Shown here: piece by piece, positions 1 through 12,324 of the stretch
Numbering within the stretch: position 1 is the stretch's first letter
Layout: the number at the start of each line of letters is the position of its first letter
Source: Prillingera fragicola
Lineage: Eukaryota > Basidiomycota > Tremellomycetes > Trichosporonales > Trichosporonaceae
Assembly: GCA_002335605.1 (NCBI GenBank)
Contig: BEDY01000002.1
Span: 744,001-808,000, forward strand
Direction of reading: 5' to 3'
Length of the DNA stretch: 64,000 nucleotides
The notes under the pieces: model-generated
What the model was told of the DNA's origin: nothing
The model's database searches: none
Seen by the model: the letters and a program-made list of their open reading frames with translations, nothing else
Made by a program: the position numbers and the translations under genes

Positions 1-40
1 GCCAGAGACGGGCGAGCTCGCGGTCGGAATCAAGAGACAT
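1..40 (-). CDS. RPB5: RPB5-like RNA polymerase subunit RPABC1, 5' end only
   Basis: Only the first 13 codons lie in the window, read from an ATG at 40-38 on the minus strand. They give MSLDSDRELARLW, which fits the conserved start of Rpb5, the subunit shared by RNA polymerases I, II and III (an acidic/polar leader followed by a xxRLW motif). The rest runs off the left edge. The call rests on this short match and on the clean ATG, so another protein is possible. The region to the right is the shared divergent promoter with the ABC transporter. Confidence 0.5.
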   Translation of the reverse strand, partial: MSLDSDRELARLW

Positions 41-449
41 GTTGGGCGGCGTAGGATCGGTATAGAAAGGAGAAGCGAAAGAAGAGGGGGGTACGAGAAA
101 CGCGCAATCTCAAAGAGGAATTCGGCCCGAGTGTATAGCGCCGGTTACTGCGGTGACGGAAGTGGAGACTGATGCAATGTTGGTGGTTGTGTCGAAATGC
201 GAGGTGGATGAATTGGGCAGTGACCAAAAAGTAAGCCAGTTCAAGTTTGAGATAGGCACGAGAAGCTCCCGCACGCCTCTCTGGATTATGATGTGCCTAT
301 GTGCTATCTTTCTTCGGCGATGACGCCGTCCTCTGTCGAGGACGTGCAACCAAAGGTGCCAAAGGTGCTTTTCTTGGATCATAGCATCGCACCATCGAAA
401 GCACAAGCTAAAGAGGAACTTTCAAGAAGCTCTTGCATCCGCCGTGTAA
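41..449. promoter_or_regulatory. Divergent intergenic region, RPB5-like / ABC transporter
   Basis: About 400 bp between the RPB5-like start (minus) and the first plausible exon of the ABC transporter (plus). It should hold both promoters and probably the missing first exon of the transporter. A 63-codon open frame at 293-484 (start MPMCYLSSAM) lies here and might contribute to that exon, but I could not join it in frame. No clear TATA element was seen. Confidence 0.4.
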
Positions 450-3400
450 CGAAGAGCTTATCCACTCTTCCTCATTGTTGCTAGCCGAGCAGGTCCTCTG
501 CTCGCAATGCTCGTACGTTTGAGACCTCAACCAGCTACCAGCGGAGCGTACCGCTGACCACTGTCGGCAGGCCAACAGAGGGGTAGTTCACTATGGCACG
601 CTGGCTCTCATCCGAGCAGCCAGTGCTGTTGCTCTTATAGCCGTGCACGAGATGCGGCGTATCCCGCCTGTTACGCGACTCTTGAATACTTGGTTCACAG
701 ACGACCTCCCACTAGAATGGGTTGACAAGCACTATGGCGTGGAACCTAGTGCCGCGGCCAAGCGAGTGAGCCAGTATGCTCCTCCACGTTCAATTCAGGT
801 TTGCATCGCTGCTCTCTCAGGCCTTGAACTCGTTTGCTGGCTGGCAGTGTTCGGTAATCATCTCGCGTTGACAGTGAACGAACACCAACAAGTTCGCTTG
901 GTGGTTTTAGCCGGCGTCATGGCGTTGGTGTGGGTGAGCCCTTTCTATCGGACGAAGAAAGACAAGAGCTGACGCTTTGTTAAGCTATTCCTGACATTGC
1001 GCTCTGTCGTTCGCCCGTCAGTCACGCCGCCTTGGTCATCACTCATCATCTTTCTCATTCTTTGTTCATCGTCACTCTTCGCTCTCGGCGACGTCGGGTA
1101 TTCACGTTTTGCCTTTGGAATGGTCCCTGCGTGGGCTAATCGCATGGGTCTGATTCTTGAGGCAGCCAATGCTGTAGCAACGGCCTTACTCGCGGCCATG
1201 GTCGGCAAACTCCGCTTCAGCACGCCCACCACGCTCGCCGAAGCTGTGAGTTTCCCGCCCTGCGCCACAACTGACATGTGCAGCCTGAACTTGGCGAAGA
1301 TGACAAGGCTACTCTCTTTCAGTGGATTACCTTTACCTGGCTCACCCCATTCATTGCGTTCGCTTCGACAACAGAGATGGAGCCTTCCGACCTTCCTGTC
1401 CTTTCCCCGACCCTTCAGGCAAGGATTGTGTTTGCGCGCTTTCGTGAAGTGGCCGGCAGCAGTCTGGTGTGGCAGATTATCAATGCCAACCGCTTTGATG
1501 TTGGGATTGACATTGCTCTTACAATCGTTTCGGTCATCTTCAACTACATGGGGCCATTCTTTCTGAAACAGATTCTCGATGGCATTGAGAAATACCACAA
1601 CTCCAAGGTTGACAAGTCGCCCCGACCCGAGTACCTTGCCCAAGCCTACGTTTTCGCATTTGGGGCCTTTCTGGCAACCATCTTCAAGGGTATTTCGGAT
1701 CTCATTCACCTGTGGCACAGTCGTCGCGCGAGTGTACGCATTAAGGCTGCGCTCACAGCTGTAATCTACGACAAGGCACTCCGTCGGCAGGACGCTTCCG
1801 GGGTCATTGCCCAGAAGGAGGCCGAAGACGACAAGGACAAGAAGGGCAAGGACGACAAGGGCAAGGGCAAGGACGACAAGGGCAAAAAATCTGAGCCTGA
1901 ACCCGAGAAGAGTGGCTCGGCCGACACTGGCCGTGTCATGAACCTGATGGTAAGCTGAAAGAGTCGAGGCCATGCGCTTACACGATAGGCCGGAGATGCA
2001 ACCCGAGTGGGAGGAACCGCTAGTACAATGTACATGATCTACGGGACTCCCATCGAGCTCATCGTCGCATCGACCTTCTTGTACAACATTCTGGGCTGGA
2101 GCGCATTCACGGGTATTGTCGTCATGATCGTGGCCACCCCGTTGAACTCGATGGTATCAAAGCGCAGCGTTCAAATCCAAAAGGATCTCCTCAAGGCCCG
2201 CGACAAGAGGGTCACAGTCATGAACGAGCTGATTGGCGCGATTACTTTTATCAAGGTTAGTACAATCCATAGGCGGCGTCCTGACCCCGCAGTTCTTCGC
2301 CTGGACCGAAAAGTGGAAGAAACGGGCCGAGGAAGCCCGCCAGGCTGAACTCAAGCATACGATCAGAGGTACGTGCAGCCGTGTCATAGATATGTATGAT
2401 CATCTGCTGACAAGATAGCCATGATCAACTACGTGTTTTTCATGCTGCTCTGGAGTCTTGTGCCTATTGCGGTGACTCTCTGCGCTTTCTTCAGGTATGT
2501 TCATATGGCGCTGAGGTTCTAATACCACAGCTACATTGTCATTGCCAAAAGGGAACTCACGGTGTCCGTTGCTTTCACCGCTGTCAACCTCTTCAGCATG
2601 CTTCGTGCGCCGCTCAACACTATTCCCATGTTTGTAAGTCAGAAGGCCAGCATTGGGGTGACAAAGCTGACTCTCAGATTGTGTACATCCTGCAGACCAA
2701 GGTCTCGGTCAAACGTATCCAAGACTTTTTGGCCGAGCCCGAAGTGCCCGACTGGGTCTCGTCTTTAAAGCGCAGTGACACCATATCCACAGGCCCCGCT
2801 CGCATTGCCTTTGAGAACGCAACTCTGCGCTGGAACTCCGGTGGCAAGGACAAGACCAAGAACGGCAACGCCTCGGAGACGCTGGCGGAAACAACCAGTG
2901 GCACTGCAGAGGACATCGTCGACGATGCCTTTGAGCTCTCTGACCTCTCCATCGACTTCCCGACTGGCAAACTCACTGTCCTCACCGGCCCGACAGGCGC
3001 CGGCAAAACGGCTGCTTTGGTTGCCTTGCTTGGCGAGATGGACCTTGTTTCTGGCAAATCCTACCTTCCCAAGTATGTCACCCAAATGGACAAGGAAACT
3101 GGTCTGCGCAACTCTGTTGCCTATGCGGCGCAGACTCCCTGGCTGCAGCAGCAATCCATCAGGGACAACATTCTCTTTGGGGAGCGCTTAGACGAAGAGC
3201 GCTACGAGGCTGTTGTTGATGCTTGTGCCCTTCGACCGGACTTTGACATTCTTGAGGATGGCGATGACACTGAAATTGGAGCTAAAGGCGTGAGTCACAA
3301 TTATGCTCCGATACTTTTTGTAACTGACTCTTTTGCAGGTGTCGCTCAGCGGCGGTCAAAAGGCCCGCGTAGCCCTCGCTCGTGCCGTCTATTCATTCAC

Positions 3401-6031
3401 CCAGCACATTCTTCTCGACGACCCTCTTGCAGCAGTGGACTCTCACACGGCCAAACACTTGGTGGACGAGTGTCTCAAGGGCCCACTTCTGCGTGGTCGC
3501 ACAGTCGTAGGTCGAATGCCGGTCCCCATAATCTGTTACAGTCTGACGATTAGATTCTTGTTTCGCACCATCTCGACCTTCTCGCTCCCAAAGCTGATTA
3601 CATTGTTCGCATTCTGGACGGACGAGTGGACTGCCAGGGTACTCCAGACCAGTTGAAAAAGCAAGGCGAGCTTGACGGAGTCGTTGCCATGGAGGAAGCT
3701 GAGGCAGCCCTTACGCTTCCTGTACGGGCTATTGACGCTGAGGATATTGTTGATGACTCGGAAGCCGAGCCAGAAGTCAAGTCAAAAAAGTCAAAGAAGA
3801 AAGGACCCGCTCGCAAATTGGTGAAGGACGAGGAACGCGCCGTTGGCAACGTCAAGTTTGCTACCTACATGCTTTACATCAGATCAGCCACCTATCTTAC
3901 TTGGGGTGTGTGGCTCGTGGTAATGGTATTTGCCCAAGGCCTCATGCTCGGGGAGCGTTTGTGGCTCAAGGTTTGGGGTGAAGCATACAACACAAAGACG
4001 CACGCCTTGTTCACATTCTTCACCCCATCTTCCGTGGCTCCGGCTCTCGACATGTACCATCGAATTGCTTACCACCAGCAAGGCACTTTGTCGCAGAACG
4101 CGTCGACAGCTGCTGCTCTCGTTCTGCAATCTGGTGAGATGGCGACGCAAGAGTTCAACTTTCCTTCTGCGGCAGAGCACCCGGGCTTTTATCTCAAGGT
4201 ATATACGGCCATTGTCATGGCCACGGCGTTGGGTGCGGTTCTGGCGAACGCAATCAGCTCATGGGGCTCGTACCGCGCCGCCAAAAAGCTTCACAATGAG
4301 CTGCTCGATTCGGTGGTGCACGGCACAGTCCGCTTCTTCAACACTACCCCTGTTGGCCGCATCCTCAATCGCTTCACCAAGGATATCGAGACTATCGACT
4401 CCACCTTGGGTGGTAGTCTGCGCACTGTTCTCGTCTTCGCTGGTAGTCTGATCAGCTCGCTTTTCCTAGTCGCTTTCAACATTCCTTCGTTCTTGTTCGC
4501 CGCTGCGATTATTAGCTACGCATACTACAGCTACGCAATTCTCTACCTCCGGGCTGGGCGCGGTCTTCGTCGCCTTGAGGCGACGTCCAAGTCGCCAATC
4601 TTCTCAGGCTTTGGCGAACTGCTGGACGGTGTCATTTCCGTTCGCGCATTCTGCGCCGAAAGGCGATTCTTTGACAAGCTTTGCAAGCAGGTCGACCAGT
4701 CCAATTCCGCCTATTACAATTACTGGATGCTGAACCGGTGGCTGCTTTTGCGCTTTGATGTCCTTGGCGCGACGGCCATCTTTGCCTCTACCCTCTTGGG
4801 TCTGACTGGTGCCGTGACTGCAGGAACTGCAGGCGTTATCATTGTCAGTGCACAGGGCTTCGTCATGGCGTGCTACTGGATTTCGCGGTTCTGGGGCCAA
4901 CTCGAAATGGACTTTAATAGCGTGGAGCGTGTGGAAGAGTATCTGCACATTCCACAGGAGCCGGCATCAATCATTGAGGGCCACCGCCCTCCTGCGTATT
5001 GGCCGTCGTACAGCGCTAGCGACAGCTTCATCAGTGCTCGTGACCTCGAGATCAAGTATTCGCCCGAGCTTCCGACCGTCTTCAAGGGCTCGTTTGACAT
5101 CAAGGCTGGCGAAAAGATTGGGCTGATTGGGCGAACTGGCTCTGGTAAGAGCACGCTGGCCATGTCTTTGCTGCGCTTTGCCGATCCTGCGTCGGGTAGC
5201 CTGTGGATCGACGGTATTGACATTACGACGATTGGCGTCGACGACCTGCGGTCCCGGATCACCTACATCCCTCAAGATGCCGTTCTCTTCAGTGGAACGG
5301 TCAGGGATAATCTCGACCCGTTCCAGGAGCATTCTGACGCAGAGCTTTGGGACGTCTTGACCCGCGTCAGCTTGAACGTCGGAGAGACGCCTATTACTGG
5401 CACCACCCCCGCGATCAGCCGAGTGCCGTCCCACTCGCGAATCGCCCAAGTCGCTGCCGAGATCGCCACTGAAGCGCACCCCGGCAAGGCGAGCAGTGTT
5501 GGGACAGCCACGCCGTCAGGCCGTGGCCAAATCACGCTCAATACTGAAGTATCAGCCGGAGGAGGCAACTTTTCTCAGGGACAGCGTCAACTCGTTGCCA
5601 TGGCGCGCGCCCTTCTGCGTCGCTCCAACCTCATCGTAAGTGCTGCAATCCATGATACGATACTGACTCGGACCAAGATTATGGACGAGGCGACGGCGAG
5701 TGTCGACTTTGTAACGGACGAAAAGCTGCAGGCAGCAATCCGCTCCGAGTTTAAGGAGTCTACTCTCATCACTATTGCTCATCGCCTTACGACGGTCATT
5801 GACTTTGACCGACTGCTCGTCCTCGACGACGGAAAGGTTGCCGAATATGACACGCCGATTGTAAGTCGCGCCTTGGAGCCTAGCTGACATTCCTAGAACC
5901 TACTGCGCCAGGACAAGTCACTTTTCAAGAGCCTGTGCCAAAAGTCGGGCAAGTACAAGGAGTTGTACCGTGCTGCTGAGCGCAAGGAGCGTGGGGGTGA
6001 CGTTGAAGAGTTGGTGGAGGTGAGCTCGTGA
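450..6031 (+). CDS. Full-size ABC transporter, MRP/ABCC (YOR1/YCF1-like) family
   Basis: An ATP-driven membrane exporter, probably for conjugates or drugs at the plasma or vacuolar membrane (family knowledge). Exons read: about 450-512, 571-933, 985-1245, 1284-1949, 1989-2255, 2293-2368, 2419-2494, 2531-2633, 2678-3289, 3339-3506, 3554-5635, 5678-5860 and 5897-6031. From 571 on this gives 1,663 residues. An N-terminal hydrophobic TMD0-like part is followed by TMD1, NBD1 (Walker A GPTGAGKT, signature LSGGQ, Walker [14 protein letters not shown]), a Lys-rich linker, TMD2, and NBD2 ([29 protein letters not shown]-loop AHRL). NBD1 has Asp in place of the catalytic Glu, the usual MRP asymmetry. 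TMD1 carries a KDDKGK-type repeat near 1830-1890. The start codon was not found: the frame is open back to 450 with hydrophobic residues but no ATG, so at least one 5' exon is missing. The feature start is therefore provisional. Confidence 0.88.
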
Positions 6032-6402
6032 GGCTGGAGTCTAAACCGATTTAAGTTGAGATACCGCGTGCACCATGTACCACATGTGCACATCTGTGCC
6101 CCGCACTTACGTGCCTATTCTGATTCGGAAAGCTCGTGCGCGGTGCATGTGTTCACGTGGTGCTCTAGTCAGGCCCGTGATCACGGAGGTGCGGCAATGG
6201 ACGCCTGGTAACATGGGCCCGAAAACTCGCCGAGGCCGCCGTCCCGGCCAGAACGGCGGGGCGAGGGTCTGGCCGTTCCGTTTCCACCACAAGTAGATCC
6301 GATGCCCGCGCCTGTTACCAAGTGCCAAGGGAGGGTGTCCAGGGACAGCCGGTCAGCTGCCCGTTCTGCCTATGGACGGCAACTGGCGACCTCACAAGTG
6401 AA

Positions 6403-6466
6403 CTGCTAGCTGCTGTCCTGCTGGCCAACTGCTTGCCTGCTGGCCTGCTGTCCTGCTGGTCTGCTG
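6403..6466. repeat. Imperfect CTGCTGG-type low-complexity repeat
   Basis: A 64-bp tract built from diverged copies of CTGCTGGC/CTGTC units. It is degenerate and lies in the gene-poor region. It also produces the Leu/Ala-rich stretch of the spurious ORF across it. Confidence 0.5.
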
Positions 6467-7950
6467 AAGTCGTGTTGAATGTGGGAGCCTGGCCAGAACA
6501 GTTGTCACCACGAAGGCACTGGTCATGTGGACCGTCTTGGATCTTGGACGGGCCGAACAAGGCACAGAGCCGCCACAGCGGAGCTAGCGGTGGCACATGG
6601 TCTGCCAACCCACGACACTTCAACGGCGTGCTTGCTTGCAGGTGGGCACGCCTCGCTTCCCCGCTTCTTCGCACGTCGGGCCCCAACTGTGGACGCTCCT
6701 CAGAGAACACTTACGAATCTGTCGGTCCAATAGGCAATCATTGTTCCACAACGAGAGAGTGTTTGTTGGAGTACGACAGCTGGGCGGCTCGCAGTTGCGC
6801 GCGCTTCGTCAAGGGTGTGGCATCCGCTGATATGGTGCCCAAACGGCGGAGTGGCCGCATGCCACTCCACGACAGTATCTGCGACGCGCCGCTCGCTCCG
6901 TGCAGTTGCCAGGAGTGACGTGGGCAAGAGCCCTGGGGCTGCTCGAGTGGCGGCGCAATACTTCTGCAGGCCATGGTACGAGACTTAGAGTTGCATCCGT
7001 CAGCCAGCAGCAAGCCTTTCGTGGTTCCGTGGCCAGTGCCTCAATGACTCTGCTTGCCGCATTGCAGACCATGCAAAGCAGCCCATGGATGTTGCTGACC
7101 CACAGTTTGCGCAGGCCCAGGACCCACGGGCCACAACATAATCAAGAGGTCATACCCAATCCGAAGAGGGCCGGCCGCCCCGCAGGGGAATTAATTCAGG
7201 GAGGTGCGGGCCCCGGAGCAACGTGGCCTGCTAAAGCTCATGTCAGAAAGACCCTGGGACCTGGGGCCGCTGTGACCCGCCTCGGGTGGTATGCCAGAAC
7301 ATGCCCACATTCACTCCACTGCACTCGACCGAGCCGCTCTGCTCAACCCCCGTGGCCCTCTCGCCCCCTGTGGCAGCGGCAAAAGGACACGCTGCACAAG
7401 TCGTTCGTGATAGGTCGCTCAGAGGCAGAGGGTAGTCAGCGTGTGCGAGGCAGCTGATGTCCCTGGGGTCGGACCTGTCAATGAACTGGGGCAGATCGGC
7501 AAGCACTTCAGCTCTATGCATTGGCTCCCTAACCGCTTCTCACTGCATGAACATACCTTGGCATTGAACAATTACCACTCTGCCAATCCATCTCGTGCGT
7601 GCTCACCTCGCACTGCTCGCTCTTCTTTCATCATCAAATCACCTCAGCGGGGCCCTCTAATCCTTTCGCCCTCGCCCCGTTCCGCCCTTTCCGCCCCGGG
7701 TCTTGAAAGTTCCTCCGGACCGGTGATCGGCATCAAGTGCACAAGCGCTGCATTGCCGCCGCGTGCCCAGTCACGCGCCATTCCCGCCCACTGTAGTGTT
7801 GGTCAATTGCACCCTGCCGCCCCATTTGACTGCGCTCCATCGTTCTCGACTGTTGACCTCGTCGTCAATTGGAGAGCTATAGTGTACGGCCTTGCACACA
7901 CGTAAACACACACGCAGCTTGCAGCCACCTACAGCTGCCTGCAATCCCTG

Positions 7951-7952
7951 GA

Positions 7953-7984
<32 letters not shown>

Positions 7985-7993
7985 CCGCCGCCC
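7951..7993. repeat. GACGCCGAC 9-bp microsatellite
   Basis: Three perfect copies of the 9-mer GACGCCGAC followed by GAC(GCC)n. It lies about 750 bp upstream of the bHLH start codon, in a probable promoter or 5' UTR. Such tracts are prone to length variation. Confidence 0.8.
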
Positions 7994-8745
7994 GCCTCTC
8001 TTTGCTCCTTGGTATTTGAGCGCATATACTCCGGCGTTCGGGACATTTTGCCCACCGAGAGTTGCCCCCAGCGGATAAAACGAGTCATCCTTCCTTGGCA
8101 CGAGCTGTTTCACAAAAGCATCGAGTTCAGGAGAAGCGTGACCTCTCCCCCTCGACGTTCTTGCGCCACAGATTCAACAAGAGCACAGACAAAGTCCGGT
8201 AGAACCAGCTGCACGGATCGCATAGCAGCCATCCATCCAACTATTGGGCAAACAGGTTATTGCCTCCGCAGTCTTGCCAAGCACTCCTGATTCCGCCTCT
8301 GCCGAGACCGAGCACCGGCAACCCGGTCGCTCTGCCCCCCACCCTCACGACTTGCGTGCCGGCTACCGCAGGCAATCCCAAATCAACCCCCCCCAGGCCC
8401 CACAAGAGGAGGCACGGCGTCAGCACTCTCCCCACGCCGGCGGCTACACCTGTGGGACCCCCTTCCCTTGGTGCATTCGGTCAGCAGTCGGTCCTTCTCC
8501 GGTCCGTACTCACTTGCTGGCAAAGTCGGCAAGTCGGCACACCCGACCAAAAACGAATAGATTCCAGGCTTTCCCGCCCTCGCGCAGGTCGCCGTTTGTA
8601 CATCCTCCCAATACCTCTTGTCATCCTTTAGACAGCTCTATTACCTTTGGCGGCCCACACCGCATCCTAGTGGTTTATCACTCCCCACCGCCACATACGT
8701 CTCCGTGGCCTTTTCTGGAATCCCCTCAACACCACGGGCTCTCAT

Positions 8746-10320
8746 ATGACATACTCCCCCGACGGTGATCGTCGTCGTTCCCCCTATCGACACTCCCCTT
8801 CCCCACCACACATGGCAATGTCCATGAGCATCCCCATCCCTCCCCAATACGAGGGTGGCAACCGTGATGGGCCATCCGCCGAACGTAGTCCGCGTCCCCT
8901 CGCATCGCCGTCTAGTTCGCGCTCCCCGTCTCAATCGTCACTGTCGTCTTACCGTGCCCACCCATACCCGAGGCGACACTCGCTAAGCGACCGCGCTCAC
9001 CAGCAGCAGCAGCAGCAGCAGCAACAACAACAAGCCCCTGAGGACGCACGCTACCTGCCCCCGCCAAACTCGGTGGCACCGCTTCATGTCCTTCATGAGC
9101 GCTCTCGCGAGCGCGAACAACCCCGTGTCGATTCCGGACGGGATGCACGCTCTCACGACCCCCGCGCCCACGAATCGCGGGACTGGCGTGACCGCCGCCC
9201 GTCTCTTCCTCGCGCTCAGAGCGACGGACGGTACACGCTAGCCAACGAGCGCGGTGGAGGCTACCAGCTCCCATCATTTGCGTCACTGTCGGCGACATCC
9301 TCATCAGGGTCGAGTAGCTTGGCCGTCGGGCCCCTTACGCCGACGAGCATGATGGGCAGCGAGCGCAGTGGAAACATGGGCCCCCCTGCCGCGCTTCCTC
9401 CCACCTCCCCAGGCAGCTCGCGTGCCGCTTCTCCCAAGCTGTTTGGCCTTGGAGGCCTCCGCCCCTCATACTCGTACGAGAACACGTCCTCTGGCGGCCA
9501 CCCGTCTCAGAGCCCGTCGCGGCCGACTCTTGGCCTCGGAGGCGTCCCTCCCAGCGGCGCATCCTGCTATCGTACTGACCCGTCGCCTCCTCGTTACGGT
9601 GCCCAGCAGTCGCCTCCCCTGCGCAGCATCCAGAGCCTGGCGCCCCCTAATGGCGGATATTCTCCCGAGCACTACATGCACCCGCAGGTCGGCCGCTCGC
9701 GCAGTCATTCTGCTGCCAGTGCAATGTCTCGGTACGGCGCTCGCAGTGCCTCGTCGTCTGACGGAGGCGACTGGGCTGGCCCTCCTACTCCGCGTGACAA
9801 TTCTGCCCAGTACGCGCCCACTCCCACCAGTGGTGGTGGCGGTGGTGGCCAGAGCAGGCGTCTTGCGCACCTCATGTCTGAGCAAAAGCGTCGCGAGTGA
9901 GTATTCTTTTTTCGCCACTTTTACATATGCTAAACAATTACCAGGTCCATCAACACTGGTTTCCAGGCACTGCGTGGAGCACTTCCTTCGTCGATCCCCA
10001 CCGACTCCAAGGCAATTATCCTTCGCAAGGCTGTTTCCCACATTGGCCACCTCGAGGGTCTGCTTCGCAAGGCTGGCATCAACTTTGGCACGTCTACCGG
10101 TGCATCAAACGCGCCGTCGGTCCCTCGCCACGACTCAGGGAGCACGCAAGGCGGAGACGGTGACGAGGACATGCGCCGGGACGAGGACCCAGACCGTGCC
10201 GATGTCATTATGCGCGAAGCCACGGGCGCCGTGAACGCGCTCAAAATGGACAAGGCCGGCTGGGAGGACTGCCAAGTCGAGGACATCGAGGTCGAGCGCA
10301 AGCCTAGCGTCAAGGTTTAG
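8746..10320 (+). CDS. Basic helix-loop-helix transcription factor
   Basis: A nuclear DNA-binding regulator of 508 residues. Exons are 8746-9896 and 9945-10320; the 48-nt intron splits a Glu codon inside the basic region. The N-terminal three quarters is Ser/Pro/Arg-rich and probably disordered, with an 11-Gln run at residues 86-96 (seven CAG then four CAA). The bHLH spans about residues 372-420. Its basic region HLMSEQKRRE has the His-Glu-Arg contact residues and the Arg typical of class B factors that bind CACGTG (family knowledge). Helix 1 SINTGFQALRGALP, a short loop, and helix 2 AIILRKAVSHIGHLE follow. The tail is acidic. I cannot assign an ortholog, and no leucine zipper is obvious after helix 2. 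The ATG at 8746 is the first in a frame that stays open to the intron. Confidence 0.88.
9001..9033 (+). repeat. CAG/CAA trinucleotide run encoding polyglutamine
   Basis: Seven CAG codons followed by four CAA codons, encoding 11 glutamines in the N-terminal disordered part of the bHLH protein. The CAA interruption would tend to limit slippage. Confidence 0.95.
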
Positions 10321-11537
10321 GCAACCTGCCCTTTGGCGGAACGGACGGAAGGCTACATGATTGAATATCCGGATGTAAGACAGGGGCACGTGAAAGGAGG
10401 CGTGTCGGGGTGCACGAGTTGTCTTGGAATGGGAACCGAAGAACGGACAGGGAGTTGTGATAGGTACATAAACGAACGATTGGGGCTTCGACCGAGGATG
10501 GTTCCTCGGAGGGAATTTGGGCAAGCACTCGCTTGCGGTTGTCTTGGTGTTGTACAAGTATACCCTAGGGAGCATGGAAATGCACTGGTCGTGATGGCAA
10601 ACTCTGGGGACAGTGGCTGCATGCATTTTCGGCGGTTGAGAATCGACATCGGCACAAATGCAACCGGGGGCGAGGCTTGGCGCCTCGACACACAAGATGC
10701 GATTCGAACCGACTTGCACTCAACATGGCGAGGTCCCCAGTGCACTGGCCCCTCTGCCAATGGCAAGACATGACCCTCTTTCCAGTCGAGTGCAACAGCG
10801 ACCAGGCAAAAAATCATGGGACCAATGAGCTCGATGCCATGGGCCGATGGCAAGTCAAAAGTGGTTCGGGATAACATTATTCCATGTGCCGTCCAACACA
10901 GGACGCCACATCCCTTTCGGCCCCAGCAAGCCCCAATCTGGTCTAGGAGGCCGAGAATGTCCCGGGCGCCGCCTCCCACTCAGGCCACTCTTCGATATCG
11001 CCACCACCACTCCACCGTTTTTAGGGGATTGATTGTTGCCCACCAGTGCTCACAAGCCAAGCCGTGGATGAATGCACAGGCACGTGAACGAAAGGATTGC
11101 CGCTCTTGACAGTCCTCTTGACAGTATTTGCGGCATTGTGCATCTCCGAGCATGCAGGGATGTTGATCGGTGTGGATATACGCCAAGTGGACCGACTCAA
11201 GTCCTGTACAGGTCGTGTTGTTGAGCGGTGTTGAGCGGTGAGAGAACTCCGGCCGCCGCCCTCAACCGGGCACGGGGCCCGCAACTGCTGGAACCCGTCC
11301 TCTACAGCACATTAGCGTTCCATAAAGTATTAATTCAATTTTTTTCGACAAAAGAGAGTGCGTGCCAGATCCTTAGATGTGCAGAGGGGAAGCAGAGTGA
11401 AGACACGACACGGAGTGGCAAATGTGGCAAAACCGCCACTTTCGCCTAGCTTTCTTCCCCTTCCTTTAATATATTGCAACAAATAATTCACAAATGGCAA
11501 CGGTAAACATCTGGTTTCACCAGGTCGCACACGGCGG

Positions 11538-11595
11538 TCCTCTCTTCGCCGTTAGTACCTTTCCCTTCCTCCTCTCTTCGCCGTTAGTACCTTTC
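11538..11595. repeat. 26-bp perfect direct repeat, two copies, 32-bp period
   Basis: The 26-mer starting TCCTCTCTTCGCCGTTAG occurs at 11538-11563 and again, identically, at 11570-11595, with a 6-bp C/T-rich spacer. It lies in the gene-poor region between the bHLH and PAP2 genes. It looks like a recent local tandem duplication. Confidence 0.95.
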
Positions 11596-12238
11596 TCTTC
11601 CTACTGACAACGAGCTGAGCTTAGAGCTTGCATGTGCCGGACCAAACATTACATTCTGACGACGAGCGTGGAGGTCTGCGGGCAATTTACCTCCTTGAGC
11701 AAAGAAGGAGGTGATATCGTTCGGCGATCAGCGTCGATACCACGGGGCACTGGATCCCACTGGCGACCATCAGCATCTGTCCCGTCACGGTATGGAAGCC
11801 AACAGCCTGCAGAGAGTGAACAGAACGGCCTGGCGTCACAACCGAGGCGGATGTCCGGAGCGTTGGTTACCGCTGAAGGTGGCCTTGGCAGTCCTGGGGA
11901 CGGGCGAAACAGGCAAGTTTGCCATCATCGTGTGTGGGGACGTTGCTCACAGTCGCATGTGAGATCAGGTCCGCTCCAACGGGGTATCGTTCATGACATG
12001 GCCAGGATCCATTACGGGCTAACCTGACATGGCATCAGGATGCGGTGCATTTGGGTAGCTTCTCACCATGGCCTCAAAATTCTGTCATTGCACTGACGCT
12101 TAAGCGTCGCGGAGTGGGCCAGCGGACAACATGTGTGTCATTGAGTCAGTGCCACTCAGATATTCTAGTCAAGTTGAGGCCCTCGGACCTTTGCAATTCA
12201 CAGTTGATTGCACGGTATTCGCACCATGGGCCTCTGCA

Positions 12239-12246
12239 TATAAAAG
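12239..12246 (+). promoter_or_regulatory. TATA-like element TATAAAAG pointing into the PAP2 gene from its 3' side
   Basis: A near-consensus TATA box on the plus strand, 79 bp before the stop codon of the minus-strand PAP2 gene. No plus-strand coding gene follows. It may be chance, or may drive an antisense transcript through the PAP2 gene. Confidence 0.3.
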
Positions 12247-12324
12247 GGTGCTGTGGTATCGAAGTTTCGACATCTGGAATGATCAGACTACGGAACGAGG
12301 CAGTTCACGAGGATCAGCGCGAGC

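Larger units (their letters stand above)
6032..8745. other. Gene-poor region of 2.7 kb
   Basis: No open frame here has recognisable domains or a believable exon structure. The longest, 6322-6918 plus (198 codons), is Cys/Trp/Ser-rich and low in complexity, as expected for chance ORFs in GC-rich DNA. The last kilobase is C/T-rich on the plus strand and probably includes the promoter and long 5' UTR of the bHLH gene. Two simple repeats are listed separately. A non-coding RNA cannot be excluded. Confidence 0.5.
10321..12324. other. Gene-poor region of 2.0 kb
   Basis: This lies between the 3' ends of the bHLH gene (plus) and the PAP2 gene (minus). Its open frames (for example 10353-10979 minus, 11632-12027 plus) lack domain content, good codon context or intron structure. 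It contains a 32-bp-period direct repeat (11538-11595) and a strong TATA-like element at 12239 on the plus strand, both listed separately. Confidence 0.5.

Noticed and set aside
945..1973. 342-codon minus-strand frame
   Set aside because: Opposite TMD1 exons of the ABC transporter, with a low-complexity Leu/Val run that mirrors the KDDKGK repeat.
6322..6918. 198-codon plus-strand frame in the gene-poor region
   Set aside because: Cys/Trp/Ser-rich composition, a repeat-derived Leu/Ala stretch, no domain and no supporting splice structure.
10700..10790. tRNA-like signal: B box GGTTCGAATC and A box-like TGGCAGAGGGG on the minus strand
   Set aside because: The T stem flanking the loop does not pair and no acceptor stem can be formed.
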